64,000 nt of DNA from an uncultured Paracoccaceae bacterium (GCA_938005545.1 CALKXV010000004.1:62001-126000), one strand, 5' to 3'. Shown: positions 1 to 9,646, counted from the stretch's first letter. Notes: a model not told the origin generated them from the sequence alone. Translations and numbers: made by a program.

Positions 1-360
1 CACGCTCAGCCTGGACGATGCGCGTTTTGAGGTGGTCGACGGCGCGCTCCAACTGCGCGACGGCGAGAGCCTCGATTTTGAGACCGATGGCGAAACAGTC
101 AGCGTCACCATAACCGCAACGGACCTCCACGGCGCGACCGACACCCAGGTTGTCACAGTGACGGTCGGCGACGAAGCCGAAGCGATCCAGCTTGGCGACG
201 GTGGCGTTGAATTCACCGACACAGGCGTTGCCGAAACCTCGATCACGGGCGGCGACGGGTCCGATACGATCACAGGCCACAACGACGGCACCAACATCAC
301 CGGCGGTGCAGGCGACGACGTTCTGGCGGGCGGTGATGGGGCCGATACGCTCAACGGTGG
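1..360 (+). repeat. Repeat A copy 1 (in-gene, near-identical to 1456-1815)
   Basis: This stretch matches 1456-1815 almost base for base at an offset of 1,455 bases (485 codons), so the frame is kept. It encodes one cadherin-like module plus the start of an RTX block. The copy may extend left of the window. Confidence 0.9.
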
Positions 361-3300
361 TACGGGAAGCGACGCTCTGAGCGGTGGAGCAGGCGATGAC
401 GCTCTGTCAGGTGGCGCGGGCGATGATGTGATCGCTGGCGGCGACGGCTCTGATCGCGCCATATGGGATGGTGCGCTTGATGATTTTGCGATCACCTATG
501 ATGCCGATGCGGGCGTCTTCACCATCACCGATGAAAACCCAAGCAACGGCGCCGAGGGCAGCGACACTGTCAGCGGCGTCGAAACCTTCACCTTTGATGG
601 CGTGGACTATACGGTCGCTGATCTGATTGCAGTTGCCAATGAACAGGCCAACACCGGACCGGGTGCGGCTTCGATTGCGGGCGGCGGTTCGGTTGATGAA
701 AATGCAAGCTCGGGCACAGTGGTGGCGGTGCTGAGCGCGTCGGATGCCGACGGGGACGCGCTGACGTATCAGATCACGGATGCCGATGGCACGCCGGTGG
801 CCGACGGTCTCTTTGAGGTTGTGGGCGACGAAATCCGGGTGCGCGACGGCGCGGACATTGACTTTGAAGACGGCGGTTCGCACGATCTTTATGTCACTGC
901 ATCAGATACTTACGCGACTTCCACACCACAATCCATCACGGTCACGATCAACGACACCGCCGAAGCGATCCAGCTTGGCGATACCGGCGTTGAATTCACC
1001 GACACGGGCATTGCCGAAACCTCGATCACGGGCGGCGACGGCGCCGATACGATCACCGGCCACATCGACGGCTCCAACATCGACGGCGGCGCGGGCGATG
1101 ATGATCTGTCGGGCGGAGATGGTAATGACACCCTGACGGGCGGCTCTGGCAATGATGTTCTGGCGGGCGGTGAAGGCACGGATGTTGCGGTTTTCTCAGG
1201 GTCCTGGTCGGATTACACGATCAACGAAGACAATGGCGTTTATACGATCACCGACAACCGTCCTGGCAGCCCGGATGGCACCGACAGCGTAACCGATGTC
1301 GAGGTTCTGCGCTTTGCCGACGGCGACGTCAGCCCGGCAGATGCCCTGAACGATGGCCCTGAACTATCCGCCACAGACGGACAGGTTGCCGAGAACGACA
1401 CGAGCGCGGTGGTTGGAACCGTGACAGCCACGGATACCAACGCAGGCGACAGCGTCACGCTCAGTCTGGACGATGCGCGTTTTGAGGTGGTCGACGGCGC
1501 GCTCCAACTGCGCGACGGCGAGAGCCTCGATTTTGAGACCGATGGCGAAACAGTCAGCGTCACCATAACCGCAACGGACTTCCACGGCGCGACCGACACG
1601 CAGGTTGTCACAGTGACGGTCGGCGACGAAGCCGAAGCGATCCAGCTTGGCGACGGTGGCGTTGAATTCACCGACACAGGCGTTGCCGAAACCTCGATCA
1701 CGGGCGGCGACGGGTTCGACACGATCACAGGCCACAGCGACGGCTCCAACATCACCGGCGGTGCAGGCGACGACGTTCTGGCGGGCGGTGACGGGGCCGA
1801 TACGCTCGATGGTGGCTTGGGCGAAGATACGATTTCCGGAGGTGACGGCGACGACCTGTTGATTGCTGGCTTCGATCTTGGCAATGGGGATCGTTTCGAT
1901 GGAGGCGCAGGCAACGACACCTATTCGATTGACGGCTCCCAAGTGGACCATAGAAGTTTTGATATCAATCTAGCGACCGGAACAGATCAATTCTTAAACA
2001 CCTATAATGGCATCGAAAACGTTATTGGAGGTTCGAACAATGACACGATTGTCGGGGACGACAGCGCCAATATTCTAGACGGAAGCGGCGGTAACGATGT
2101 ATTGGCTGGCGGCGGCGGAGACGATACTCTGTCCGGCGGGTCTGGCTATGACGCAGTTCATTACGATGGTGCCATCGGTGATTTTGCGGTGTCTTACAAT
2201 TCCGGAACGTCGACCTTTACGATAACAGATCTGAACGCGAGCGATGGTGATGAAGGGTCCGATACAGTCACTGGCGTTGAAACATTCACTTTCAACGGTG
2301 TGGGATACACCACTTCAGAGCTGATCATAGAAGCGGATCGTCAGGCGAATAGCGGACCGGGAGACGTGAGTGTCACCATAGGCGATGATGTCGCCGAAAA
2401 CAGCTCAGCAGGCACAGTGGTGGCGGTTTTGAGCGCGCCAGATGCCGACGGGGACGCGCTGACGTATCAGATCACGGATGCCGATGGCGCGCCGGTGGCC
2501 GACGGTCTCTTTGAGGTTGTGGGCGACGAAATCCGGGTGCGCGACGGCGCGGACATTGACTTTGAAGACGGCGGTTCGCACGATCTTTATGTCACTGCAT
2601 CAGATGCTTACGCGACTTCCACACCCCAATCCATCACGGTCACGATCAGCGACACCGCCGAAGCGATCCAGCTTGGCGATACCGGCGTTGAATTCACCGA
2701 CACAGGCGTTGCCGAAGCCTCGATCACGGGCGGCGACGGGTCCGACACGATCACAGGCCACAGCGACGGCTCCAACATCGACGGCGGTGCAGGCGATGAT
2801 GATCTGTCGGGCGGAGATGGTAGTGATACTTTGTTGGGCGGCTCCGGCAATGATGTTCTGGCGGGCGGTGCGGGCAACGACACCCTTCAAACCGGCACAG
2901 GTGACGATACGATCGACGGCGGTGCGGACACCGATGTGGTTTATTTTTCTGGCGATCTCGACGAATTCGCTGTGGCATTCGATCCTTCATCAGAGACCTT
3001 CACGATTACCGATCTAAATGCCGGAAACGGTGACGAAGGGGGCGACACAGTTTCTGGCGTCGAATGGTTCAGTTTTAATGGCTCATTCTACTCAGCTACT
3101 CAGCTCATCACCGAGGCTGAGAATTACAATTACGTAGTGAACGGATCCTTTGAGGACACTACAGGTGGCACGAATACAGGCGACGGGTATCTGTTTCCGA
3201 CATCCAACAGTTGGACGGCAGCCAATGGCGATACGATTGAAACGCACAACAGTTCACATGGCAGCGGCTTAGCAGCTTCAGATGGGTCACTTTGGCTGGA

Positions 3301-4315
3301 CTTGGTTGAAAACAACGGCGAAGGCAACGACATCAGTCAATCCATAGCGGGTCTACAAAACGGTGAGGCCTACGAGCTGAGTTTTGATGCCGCGGATATT
3401 CGCTACGCTCAAAACCTGACTGCTGATGTCTACTTTGGTGGAGAGTTGATTGCGAGCGTCGACCCCGCATCGAACAGAGCCTTCGAGACATTTAGCTATA
3501 CGCTGACCGGCGGTATGGGCGACGGATCAAACACATTGCGTTTTGTCGACAGCAGCGGGAACAGACATTCCGGTGTTTCGCTCGACAATATTCAGATTTT
3601 GCACACTCCAGACATCTCGGGAAGCGAGCCGAGAAACTATGACATTGGGCAAGACGAAAGCGCAACGTTCGACGGCGACTCTGGGTCAGGTAGCTACTCT
3701 GGGACCTCGTCGCAAGATGTTATCTATGCCCGTGACGGTCACGACACGCTTAGTGGCGGTGAAAGTAACGACACAATCTATGCAGGCTCCGGGAACGATT
3801 CTGTTGATGGCGGAACAGGTGACGATGCCCTCTACGGTGGCGATGGCGACGATACGCTTCATGGCGACGATGGGCATGATTTCGTTCACGCCGGTTCCGG
3901 TAGCGATGCGGTCGCCGGCGGCGTAGGTGACGACGAGCTGTATGGTGGCTTCGGGAATGACACTATCGAAGGCGGCACCGGCTCTGACACAATAGACGGC
4001 GGTTTAGGTGATGACTTATTGGTCGGCAATGATGGCAACGATGTATTTTCTTTTTCAGTGCTTGAAGGCACTGATACAATCGACGGCGGTTCCGGGTGGA
4101 CCGACATCATCGAGCTTGCCGGGTTTACCGGTGATGTGACGGTAAGTGGCAATACGATTTCAGGAGAGGGTTGGACCGCATTGTTGGATGATGGCCACTC
4201 GGTAACCGGAGAAACACTGGATTCAATCGAACTGAGCGTTGATGCAACCGGTGTGATTACCTTCGATGAAGGCGGCACCATAGATTTAACAGGGATCGAA
4301 AAAATCGGGTTCTAG
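2..4315 (+). CDS. RTX/cadherin-like repeat protein, 5'-partial (type I secreted)
   Basis: The reading frame is open from base 2, so the true start lies upstream; about 1,437 codons are visible. Cadherin-like beta modules (bases about 2-180, 690-960, 1340-1630, 2380-2660) alternate with blocks of the glycine-aspartate nonapeptide GGxGxDxLx that binds Ca2+ (about 245-440, 1030-1175, 1700-1930, 2020-2150, 2720-2935, 3700-4060). Bases about 3130-3610 encode a distinct module opening VNGSFE and containing SLWLDL, reminiscent of DUF642-type carbohydrate-binding domains. The last 80 residues are glycine- and threonine-rich without RTX motifs, as expected for a C-terminal type I secretion signal. I see no catalytic domain, so an adhesin or surface-layer role is inferred. 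The genes that follow encode its likely exporter. The protein is very acidic, typical of extracellular Ca-binding repeat proteins. Confidence 0.93.
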   Translation, partial: TLSLDDARFEVVDGALQLRDGESLDFETDGETVSVTITATDLHGATDTQVVTVTVGDEAEAIQLGDGGVEFTDTGVAETSITGGDGSDTITGHNDGTNITGGAGDDVLAGGDGADTLNGGTGSDALSGGAGDDALSGGAGDDVIAGGDGSDRAIWDGALDDFAITYDADAGVFTITDENPSNGAEGSDTVSGVETFTFDGVDYTVADLIAVANEQANTGPGAASIAGGGSVDENASSGTVVAVLSASDADGDALTYQITDADGTPVADGLFEVVGDEIRVRDGADIDFEDGGSHDLYVTASDTYATSTPQSITVTINDTAEAIQLGDTGVEFTDTGIAETSITGGDGADTITGHIDGSNIDGGAGDDDLSGGDGNDTLTGGSGNDVLAGGEGTDVAVFSGSWSDYTINEDNGVYTITDNRPGSPDGTDSVTDVEVLRFADGDVSPADALNDGPELSATDGQVAENDTSAVVGTVTATDTNAGDSVTLSLDDARFEVVDGALQLRDGESLDFETDGETVSVTITATDFHGATDTQVVTVTVGDEAEAIQLGDGGVEFTDTGVAETSITGGDGFDTITGHSDGSNITGGAGDDVLAGGDGADTLDGGLGEDTISGGDGDDLLIAGFDLGNGDRFDGGAGNDTYSIDGSQVDHRSFDINLATGTDQFLNTYNGIENVIGGSNNDTIVGDDSANILDGSGGNDVLAGGGGDDTLSGGSGYDAVHYDGAIGDFAVSYNSGTSTFTITDLNASDGDEGSDTVTGVETFTFNGVGYTTSELIIEADRQANSGPGDVSVTIGDDVAENSSAGTVVAVLSAPDADGDALTYQITDADGAPVADGLFEVVGDEIRVRDGADIDFEDGGSHDLYVTASDAYATSTPQSITVTISDTAEAIQLGDTGVEFTDTGVAEASITGGDGSDTITGHSDGSNIDGGAGDDDLSGGDGSDTLLGGSGNDVLAGGAGNDTLQTGTGDDTIDGGADTDVVYFSGDLDEFAVAFDPSSETFTITDLNAGNGDEGGDTVSGVEWFSFNGSFYSATQLITEAENYNYVVNGSFEDTTGGTNTGDGYLFPTSNSWTAANGDTIETHNSSHGSGLAASDGSLWLDLVENNGEGNDISQSIAGLQNGEAYELSFDAADIRYAQNLTADVYFGGELIASVDPASNRAFETFSYTLTGGMGDGSNTLRFVDSSGNRHSGVSLDNIQILHTPDISGSEPRNYDIGQDESATFDGDSGSGSYSGTSSQDVIYARDGHDTLSGGESNDTIYAGSGNDSVDGGTGDDALYGGDGDDTLHGDDGHDFVHAGSGSDAVAGGVGDDELYGGFGNDTIEGGTGSDTIDGGLGDDLLVGNDGNDVFSFSVLEGTDTIDGGSGWTDIIELAGFTGDVTVSGNTISGEGWTALLDDGHSVTGETLDSIELSVDATGVITFDEGGTIDLTGIEKIGF
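713..1171 (+). repeat. Repeat B copy 1 (in-gene, near-identical to 2411-2869)
   Basis: This stretch matches 2411-2869 with few differences at an offset of 1,698 bases (566 codons). It encodes the second cadherin-like module type followed by an RTX block. Repeats A and B share a core of about 130 bases (around AEAIQLGD to SITGGDG), so that core occurs four times. Confidence 0.9.
1456..1815 (+). repeat. Repeat A copy 2
   Basis: Second copy of the unit at 1-360. The first differences beyond scattered substitutions appear right after base 1815, where a sequence not present after copy 1 begins. Confidence 0.9.
2411..2869 (+). repeat. Repeat B copy 2
   Basis: Second copy of the unit at 713-1171. 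Order in the gene is A-B-A-B, and the B spacing is 243 bases (81 codons) longer than the A spacing because extra RTX-type sequence sits between A2 and B2. Confidence 0.9.
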
Positions 4316-4433
4316 GAGCTATCGTTAGGGCATTCAGGCCTCCTTAGGAGGAACGACTGACGATTTGTGGATTAACTATTTTTTGGCGGCTGATCGGTAA
4401 GTTGGTGAAAACCTAAGGCTTTGGGGAAACCAG

Positions 4434-6107
4434 GTGCGAGCAGATTCGATCTTAATTGCGTCCCGGCGCACGCCGTCGGTAATTTTCGCATCATTTGGTG
4501 CGAACTTGCTTTCGCTTGCCGTACCGATGTCCATGATCCACATCTATGATCGCGTCATACCACACCAGGGCCATGAGACTTTATATGTTCTTGGCATCGT
4601 AGTTTTCGTTTCAATTTTCACCGAAGTCACGCTTCGCTCTGCGCGCAGGCATATCCTTGAGCGCGCCGCTGAACGGTTCGAGCTGGCCGCCTACCCCGCC
4701 GCGCTAAAGTCATTGATTACAAGTGATCCGGCGATTCAGAATCGTGCAAGTCAGGGCGAGTTGTATCGAAGCGTCATGGCTATTGAACGGTTGCGAAGTC
4801 TGCACGTTGGCGAAACGTCAATGGCGCTCTTGGACCTTCCATTTGCTTTCCTCTTTCTTGGATTGATCGTTCTTATTTCACCTGTCGCCGGCTTATCTGT
4901 CTTTCTGATTTTGACCTGCGCATTCCTAATCTTGCGCGTCGCGCGTCGGCGCGTTCTGGCCATGCAAGATCAGCGAAAAGAAAACGAAGCCCGACGCCAT
5001 AGTTTTTTAACCGAAACCTTGCGTGGACTTGATGTGGTCAAGGGTATGCGGATCGAAGACTTCATGATGCGCCGTTACGAACGTTTGCTTGGAAGTTCCG
5101 CTGAAATCAGCGCGGGCACGGCGCGGTCCGTACAAATGGCGCAGGGCTTTACCGCCGCCGTTGGAACATTGTCACCACTTTTGATGGGTTCGATTGGTGC
5201 CTTTTTGGTCATTCGCGGCGATATGTCGGTGGGTGCGCTGGCGGCTATTGTCTTGCTGACCGGTCGGATCATTCAGCCTATATTGCGGGTCGAAGCCTTT
5301 CTGGCTGGCATGGATAACGTTCGGCAGGATCGCCAAGATTTGGAAGATGTCCTGGCAACTCCTATGGGCAGATTTGGCGTAGCACCGCTAGAAAAAATCA
5401 AGACTTTTGAATTAAAAGATGTGTCGACTGCGGGCGTCCCCGGTCTCGGCTTTGGATTTGCAGGTTTCAACCTGACCCTCAAGCAAGGGGATGTCCTTGC
5501 GGTTACAGCCCCCGACAAGGCAACTAAAACTGCGTTTCTCCGGCTCTTGGCGGGCGAATTGCCTATTCAAAAGGGCGAAATCAACGTGAATGGTCGTCCG
5601 CTTTTTGAGTTTAATCTCGAAGACCGCCAGCGCCTTATCCGCTTGTTCAGCCCCGACAATGCGTTGATCGAAGGCACGCTGATCGACAATATGACTGTCT
5701 TTCGGCCTCGCATGTACAGGGATCGGGCGATTGAACTCGCCCAACAGATCGGCATCGAACGAAGCATCTCACAAAGCCCTGATGGCTACGCCCTGCGCGT
5801 TGGTCCCGGTGCAACCGCGCTTTTGCCGAAATCGCTCGCTGATGCCGCATGGATCATCGGCGGATTGGTGACTGAACCAGACATTATTCTTTTTGACGAA
5901 GCGAATGCTGCCCTTGATCGCGAAACCGATCAGAACCTTCTGGATATGTTGAAGAGGGGATGTGAAACCCGGATCACAGTTCTAGTCTCTAGCCGCCCGT
6001 CCTATCTGAAAATGGCAACTCAAACCATCGACCTGCTTAGCTTTATGGAAGAAGAAGACACAACTGCGTCCGCAACCGAGTATCTGAAAGTTGCAGGTGC
6101 GTCGTGA
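4434..6107 (+). CDS. Type I secretion ABC permease/ATPase, degenerate subunit
   Basis: 557 aa. Membrane domain (residues about 15-290, several hydrophobic segments) followed by a nucleotide-binding domain. Fit to the PrtD/HlyB group is clear, but key ATPase motifs are eroded. Walker A is APDKATKT (residues 359-366: Lys-Thr kept, glycines lost). The Q-loop Gln is replaced in the segment FSPDN. The signature LSGGQ reads LPKSL (464-468). The switch His is Ser520. Walker B with its Glu (D488-E489) is intact. It lacks the N-terminal C39-like domain seen in its partner. The GTG start follows a GGGGA ribosome site by seven bases and lies 118 bases after the RTX gene. Its stop overlaps the start of the next gene (GTGA), so the two are probably co-translated as a heterodimer. 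Confidence 0.88.
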   Translation: MRADSILIASRRTPSVIFASFGANLLSLAVPMSMIHIYDRVIPHQGHETLYVLGIVVFVSIFTEVTLRSARRHILERAAERFELAAYPAALKSLITSDPAIQNRASQGELYRSVMAIERLRSLHVGETSMALLDLPFAFLFLGLIVLISPVAGLSVFLILTCAFLILRVARRRVLAMQDQRKENEARRHSFLTETLRGLDVVKGMRIEDFMMRRYERLLGSSAEISAGTARSVQMAQGFTAAVGTLSPLLMGSIGAFLVIRGDMSVGALAAIVLLTGRIIQPILRVEAFLAGMDNVRQDRQDLEDVLATPMGRFGVAPLEKIKTFELKDVSTAGVPGLGFGFAGFNLTLKQGDVLAVTAPDKATKTAFLRLLAGELPIQKGEINVNGRPLFEFNLEDRQRLIRLFSPDNALIEGTLIDNMTVFRPRMYRDRAIELAQQIGIERSISQSPDGYALRVGPGATALLPKSLADAAWIIGGLVTEPDIILFDEANAALDRETDQNLLDMLKRGCETRITVLVSSRPSYLKMATQTIDLLSFMEEEDTTASATEYLKVAGAS

Positions 6108-8299
6108 CGGCAGAGAGCTCAAAAACCGATCACGATGAAAGCGCAGATCGGAACGCCATTGCCTCAAAACGTATGTTTGACCTCGACAATTTGTCCGACA
6201 GTTTGGTTTCCGGCCGACTATGTGGTCAGGAAATTGATCCAACGACGGTCGAACTCATGCTGGTTTTGCTGGAGCGGCTGGAGTGGATGCCCGAAACACG
6301 CCAGTTCGCTGGAGCGTTACCGCACTTTCCGATTACGTTTGGCATCGCCGAGTTCCGTGAAACACTCACAAATCTAGGCTTCCCCAGCACCGAAAGCTTG
6401 CTTCCGGGCAATCAGCTGGCAGCTTGCCCCCCCGAAACGTTGATCTGCGATGATCGCGGCGAACTTTGGCTTATTCGCCATCATGGGCGGCGCGTTCAGC
6501 TTGTCCAGCCATCGCTCGACCAAGAGCGCGTTCGCCGCGTTCGATCGACAAAAACATATCGCGTTTTCCAATTTGAAGACCCCAATGGCGAGGGGGCAGA
6601 CATAGGTCGCAGCCAAGCTCAATCAAGCTGGATTGGCGATCTGTTTTACCGGTTTTCTGTTGAGTTACGATTGTTGATCGTCCTCACTCTCATGTCCGGT
6701 GCTACAGCAATTCTGATCGCATTCGGGATCACCAAGATTTTCGATACCGTCATTCCGACCCGGAACCTCGATACCTTAAAAGGCATATTGTTCGGGATTT
6801 TACTTATATTTTGTGCAGATTTCGCGCTGCGACGCATCAGAGCTGTGGCAATTGGACGAATTTCTGGGCGCATGGAATACATCTTGGGCAGCGCGCTTTT
6901 GGGCAAGCTTCTTCGGCTACCCGGCACCATGTTTTCAGGTGTCTCCCTAAGCGACCAGTTGGCCCGGCTTCGGCAATTCGAAACCATTCGCGATCTCTTT
7001 GGCGGACCGGTTGTGTTGTTGCTTTTGGAACTTCCCGTGGCTCTTCTGCTTTTGTCGACGGTTGCCTTAATGGCCTGGCAAATCGCGCTTCTACTGGTCG
7101 GCTTTATGGCGGTTTTCATCACCCTTGGTCTTTTCATTGCCCCTGCCATCCGGCGCGCCACAAAGCTTCAAAGCCTATCACAAAGCCGTCTAAACCGGAC
7201 TGTTCTTGAAGTTCTGGCACAACGCCAACAAATCGGGCGCGAAGGCCTAACAGACTACTGGATTAGTGCCGTCGAGACCAAGACCCGCGATGTCGCACGA
7301 AGGCGCCGCAGCCTTTCCAGCCTGACGCGTTGGATGGATGGGTTGGCGCACGCCAGTTTACCCATCGCCGCGGCGACGGTTATTGGGCTCGGTTCCATCT
7401 TGGTCATGCAACAAACGATCACTTCCGGCCAACTTGTTGCTTCGACCATTTTAACGTGGCGCCTGTTCGCGCCCGTACAGCAAGCTTTGATGCTCCTGCC
7501 AAAGTTGCAAGACGTTGTCAGCTTGTTTGCACAAATCGACACCCTAATGCGTTTGCCCGACGAAGATAGCGGTGCACTGGGAACGTTTGGTGGAAACTGC
7601 CTTGGGCATATTGAAACGACGGGAGTTGTTCTTCGTCACCCCAAATCCATTGCTCCAACTCTAATTGGCGTTAAGCTCGACATTCCTCACGGTGCCCTGG
7701 TTGCAATGACCGGTCGATCCGGTTCCGGCAAGACAACACTGTTGCGCGTTATCGCGGGCCAACTGGCGCCACAGGCCGGTGTGGTCATGTTAAACGAATT
7801 GAACCTAACACAGCTTTCCCGCGAATTTCGCGCCCGCAATATCGCTTATGTCTCTCAAGAGCCGCTGTTTTTCTTTGGGTCAGTCGCACAAAATCTACGT
7901 TTTGCAGACCCAGCCGCCGATGACGCGCGGCTTTTTGACGTTCTGGAGGAAGTCGGCCTTGGCGCATGGGTCGCAACCCTACCCAACGGGTTAAACACGC
8001 GCATCGATCCGATTGTCGACGTGGGTCTTTTGACGTCCAGCATTCGAACCTGCATCGCAGTGGCGCAAGCGCTTCTGACCAATCCGGTTGTTTTGCTGCT
8101 GGATGAACCCGCCGGCGGGATGGATCACGATCTGGAATCCCATTTACTTGAGGCGCTTGAGCGACGCCGCGGCAGCATGACCTGCATCATCGTCACCCAT
8201 AGGCCCAGCCTTATGGAACGCACTGATTCCGTCATATTCCTAAGCGCTGGCGCCGCCGTCATGCGTGCAACCGAAGATCTAAAAAGGGCAGCCTCATGA
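6104..8299 (+). CDS. Type I secretion ABC permease/ATPase with C39-like N-domain
   Basis: 731 aa. Residues about 25-150 resemble the peptidase-C39-like domain of HlyB-type transporters but show no catalytic Cys/His arrangement, so it is likely a docking domain. Residues about 175-460 form the membrane domain. The nucleotide-binding domain has normal Walker A (GRSGSGKT, 537-544), Q-loop (SQEP), Walker B with Glu (D667-E668) and switch His699, but the signature motif is LTSSI (643-647) instead of LSGGQ. It starts on a GTG inside the stop codon of the preceding gene and overlaps the next gene by ATGA. It probably pairs with the degenerate subunit, this one supplying the intact Walker A site. Confidence 0.9.
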   Translation: MTAESSKTDHDESADRNAIASKRMFDLDNLSDSLVSGRLCGQEIDPTTVELMLVLLERLEWMPETRQFAGALPHFPITFGIAEFRETLTNLGFPSTESLLPGNQLAACPPETLICDDRGELWLIRHHGRRVQLVQPSLDQERVRRVRSTKTYRVFQFEDPNGEGADIGRSQAQSSWIGDLFYRFSVELRLLIVLTLMSGATAILIAFGITKIFDTVIPTRNLDTLKGILFGILLIFCADFALRRIRAVAIGRISGRMEYILGSALLGKLLRLPGTMFSGVSLSDQLARLRQFETIRDLFGGPVVLLLLELPVALLLLSTVALMAWQIALLLVGFMAVFITLGLFIAPAIRRATKLQSLSQSRLNRTVLEVLAQRQQIGREGLTDYWISAVETKTRDVARRRRSLSSLTRWMDGLAHASLPIAAATVIGLGSILVMQQTITSGQLVASTILTWRLFAPVQQALMLLPKLQDVVSLFAQIDTLMRLPDEDSGALGTFGGNCLGHIETTGVVLRHPKSIAPTLIGVKLDIPHGALVAMTGRSGSGKTTLLRVIAGQLAPQAGVVMLNELNLTQLSREFRARNIAYVSQEPLFFFGSVAQNLRFADPAADDARLFDVLEEVGLGAWVATLPNGLNTRIDPIVDVGLLTSSIRTCIAVAQALLTNPVVLLLDEPAGGMDHDLESHLLEALERRRGSMTCIIVTHRPSLMERTDSVIFLSAGAAVMRATEDLKRAAS

Positions 8300-9639
8300 C
8301 ACGGCGCGAAAAGAAAAAGCAACGGGCCATCCGCCAGTTAAACATTCGACGACACGGCGCATTAAACGCAAATGCAAACCTGCCCGAAGCACACGATACC
8401 AGGTTCGCACGACACTTGGTCTTCATCATTCTGGCAACGCTTGGTGCTGCAATCGTTTGGGCTGGGAATACACCGGTGAATGAAATCGCCAGCGGAAGCG
8501 GCGTTATTCAGACACGAACCCTGGCCGAACGTGTTGAGCATCGAGACGGCGGAGTAGTGACAAATATTCTAGTCAAGAAGGGCCAGCGAGTCATCGCAGG
8601 AACGCCAATTTTAACATTCGACACCAGCACCTTAGAGCGTGAGTTAGGAAAGCTGCGCGCATCGCAAGTGGCGCTTCAGGCAGAACGAAACCGCATTGCA
8701 TTTTTGTTAGAAAACAAAGGTGTCATCCCGGATTTTGACACCCTGTCTGATCTCGAACCAGATGAACTCCTTTTCTGGGTCGAACAATCCTATTTGGTGG
8801 CACAACTCGATCTGATCGAAGCTGAGGCACAGGCCATTCGAACAACAAAAACCATATTACGCGCCCGGCGTGAAAACCTTTCAAAGGAAGCGTCCTTGTT
8901 GGAGGGGCGTATGATGCGAAGCCAACGCGGCGAAAAGACAGGTGCGGTTGCGCGAAACTCTGTTGAACAGATCGAACGGGAATTCCTTCAAGTCCAACGT
9001 GCCCTTTTGGAGCTGGATGGCGACATCACAGCGCAAGGCAATGCACTTGAAACCAACCTCCTACAAAAGGCCGAGCTCTTGGCCAGCCGTCAGCGAGATG
9101 CCGCATTAAGAAGTGCCGAAATTCAAGAACAGATCGTCAATGTCGCACTTTCAGTCGCTGAAATAGAAGCCCGTATTGATCGATCTGAGGTATTCGCGAC
9201 GGTGACCGGCACAATCATGGAACTGGCCGTCGCCAACCCACGGGAGATCATCGCGCCCGGCGACCTGATCGCAGAAATCGTACCGGACGGAAGCGCAGTA
9301 GAAGCCGAGGTGGAGATTTCAGCCGACAGGATCGGTAACGTCGAAGTCGGAATGGAAGCACGCCTAAAAATCCTTTCCTACGACTTTACCCGTTTTGGCG
9401 AAGTCGTCGGCCGTGTCGCGGCCATCTCGCCGTCAAGTTTCGAAACTGAAACTGGACAAACTGTGTTCCGCGTGACCGTGGCGCTTCCAGACGAAGGCGA
9501 AGACGCCACTTTGATTGGGCGACCCATCCGGCCTGGCATGACGGTCACTGCCGACATTCTGACTGACAGTAAAAAGGTGCTAACCTATATTCTGAAACCC
9601 TTGCGCGTCCTTGGTGATCGCGCCTTTTCGGAAGCCTAG
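8296..9639 (+). CDS. HlyD-family type I secretion periplasmic adaptor
   Basis: 447 aa. A basic cytoplasmic N-terminus of about 35 residues, one membrane anchor (about 37-57), a lipoyl-like half (AERVEHRDGGVV, around residue 75), a long coiled coil (about 110-290), then the second lipoyl half and a beta-barrel region. The architecture is that of HlyD/PrtE membrane-fusion proteins, which link the inner-membrane ABC exporter to TolC. The ATG overlaps the upstream stop (ATGA), the third tight junction in this operon. The gene ends seven bases before a convergent methyltransferase gene. No outer-membrane factor gene is present in the window. Confidence 0.93.
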   Translation: MTRREKKKQRAIRQLNIRRHGALNANANLPEAHDTRFARHLVFIILATLGAAIVWAGNTPVNEIASGSGVIQTRTLAERVEHRDGGVVTNILVKKGQRVIAGTPILTFDTSTLERELGKLRASQVALQAERNRIAFLLENKGVIPDFDTLSDLEPDELLFWVEQSYLVAQLDLIEAEAQAIRTTKTILRARRENLSKEASLLEGRMMRSQRGEKTGAVARNSVEQIEREFLQVQRALLELDGDITAQGNALETNLLQKAELLASRQRDAALRSAEIQEQIVNVALSVAEIEARIDRSEVFATVTGTIMELAVANPREIIAPGDLIAEIVPDGSAVEAEVEISADRIGNVEVGMEARLKILSYDFTRFGEVVGRVAAISPSSFETETGQTVFRVTVALPDEGEDATLIGRPIRPGMTVTADILTDSKKVLTYILKPLRVLGDRAFSEA

Positions 9640-9646
9640 AGAGGCT

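Noticed and set aside
407-883. Long minus-strand frame under the RTX gene
   Set aside because: It arises from the repeated Gly/Asp codons of the RTX gene read backwards. Similar shadows recur at every repeat copy.
4316-4433. CCTCC/GGAGG palindrome after the RTX gene as a terminator
   Set aside because: Only five base pairs with a three-base loop and no T-run; too weak, and the exporter genes follow on the same strand.
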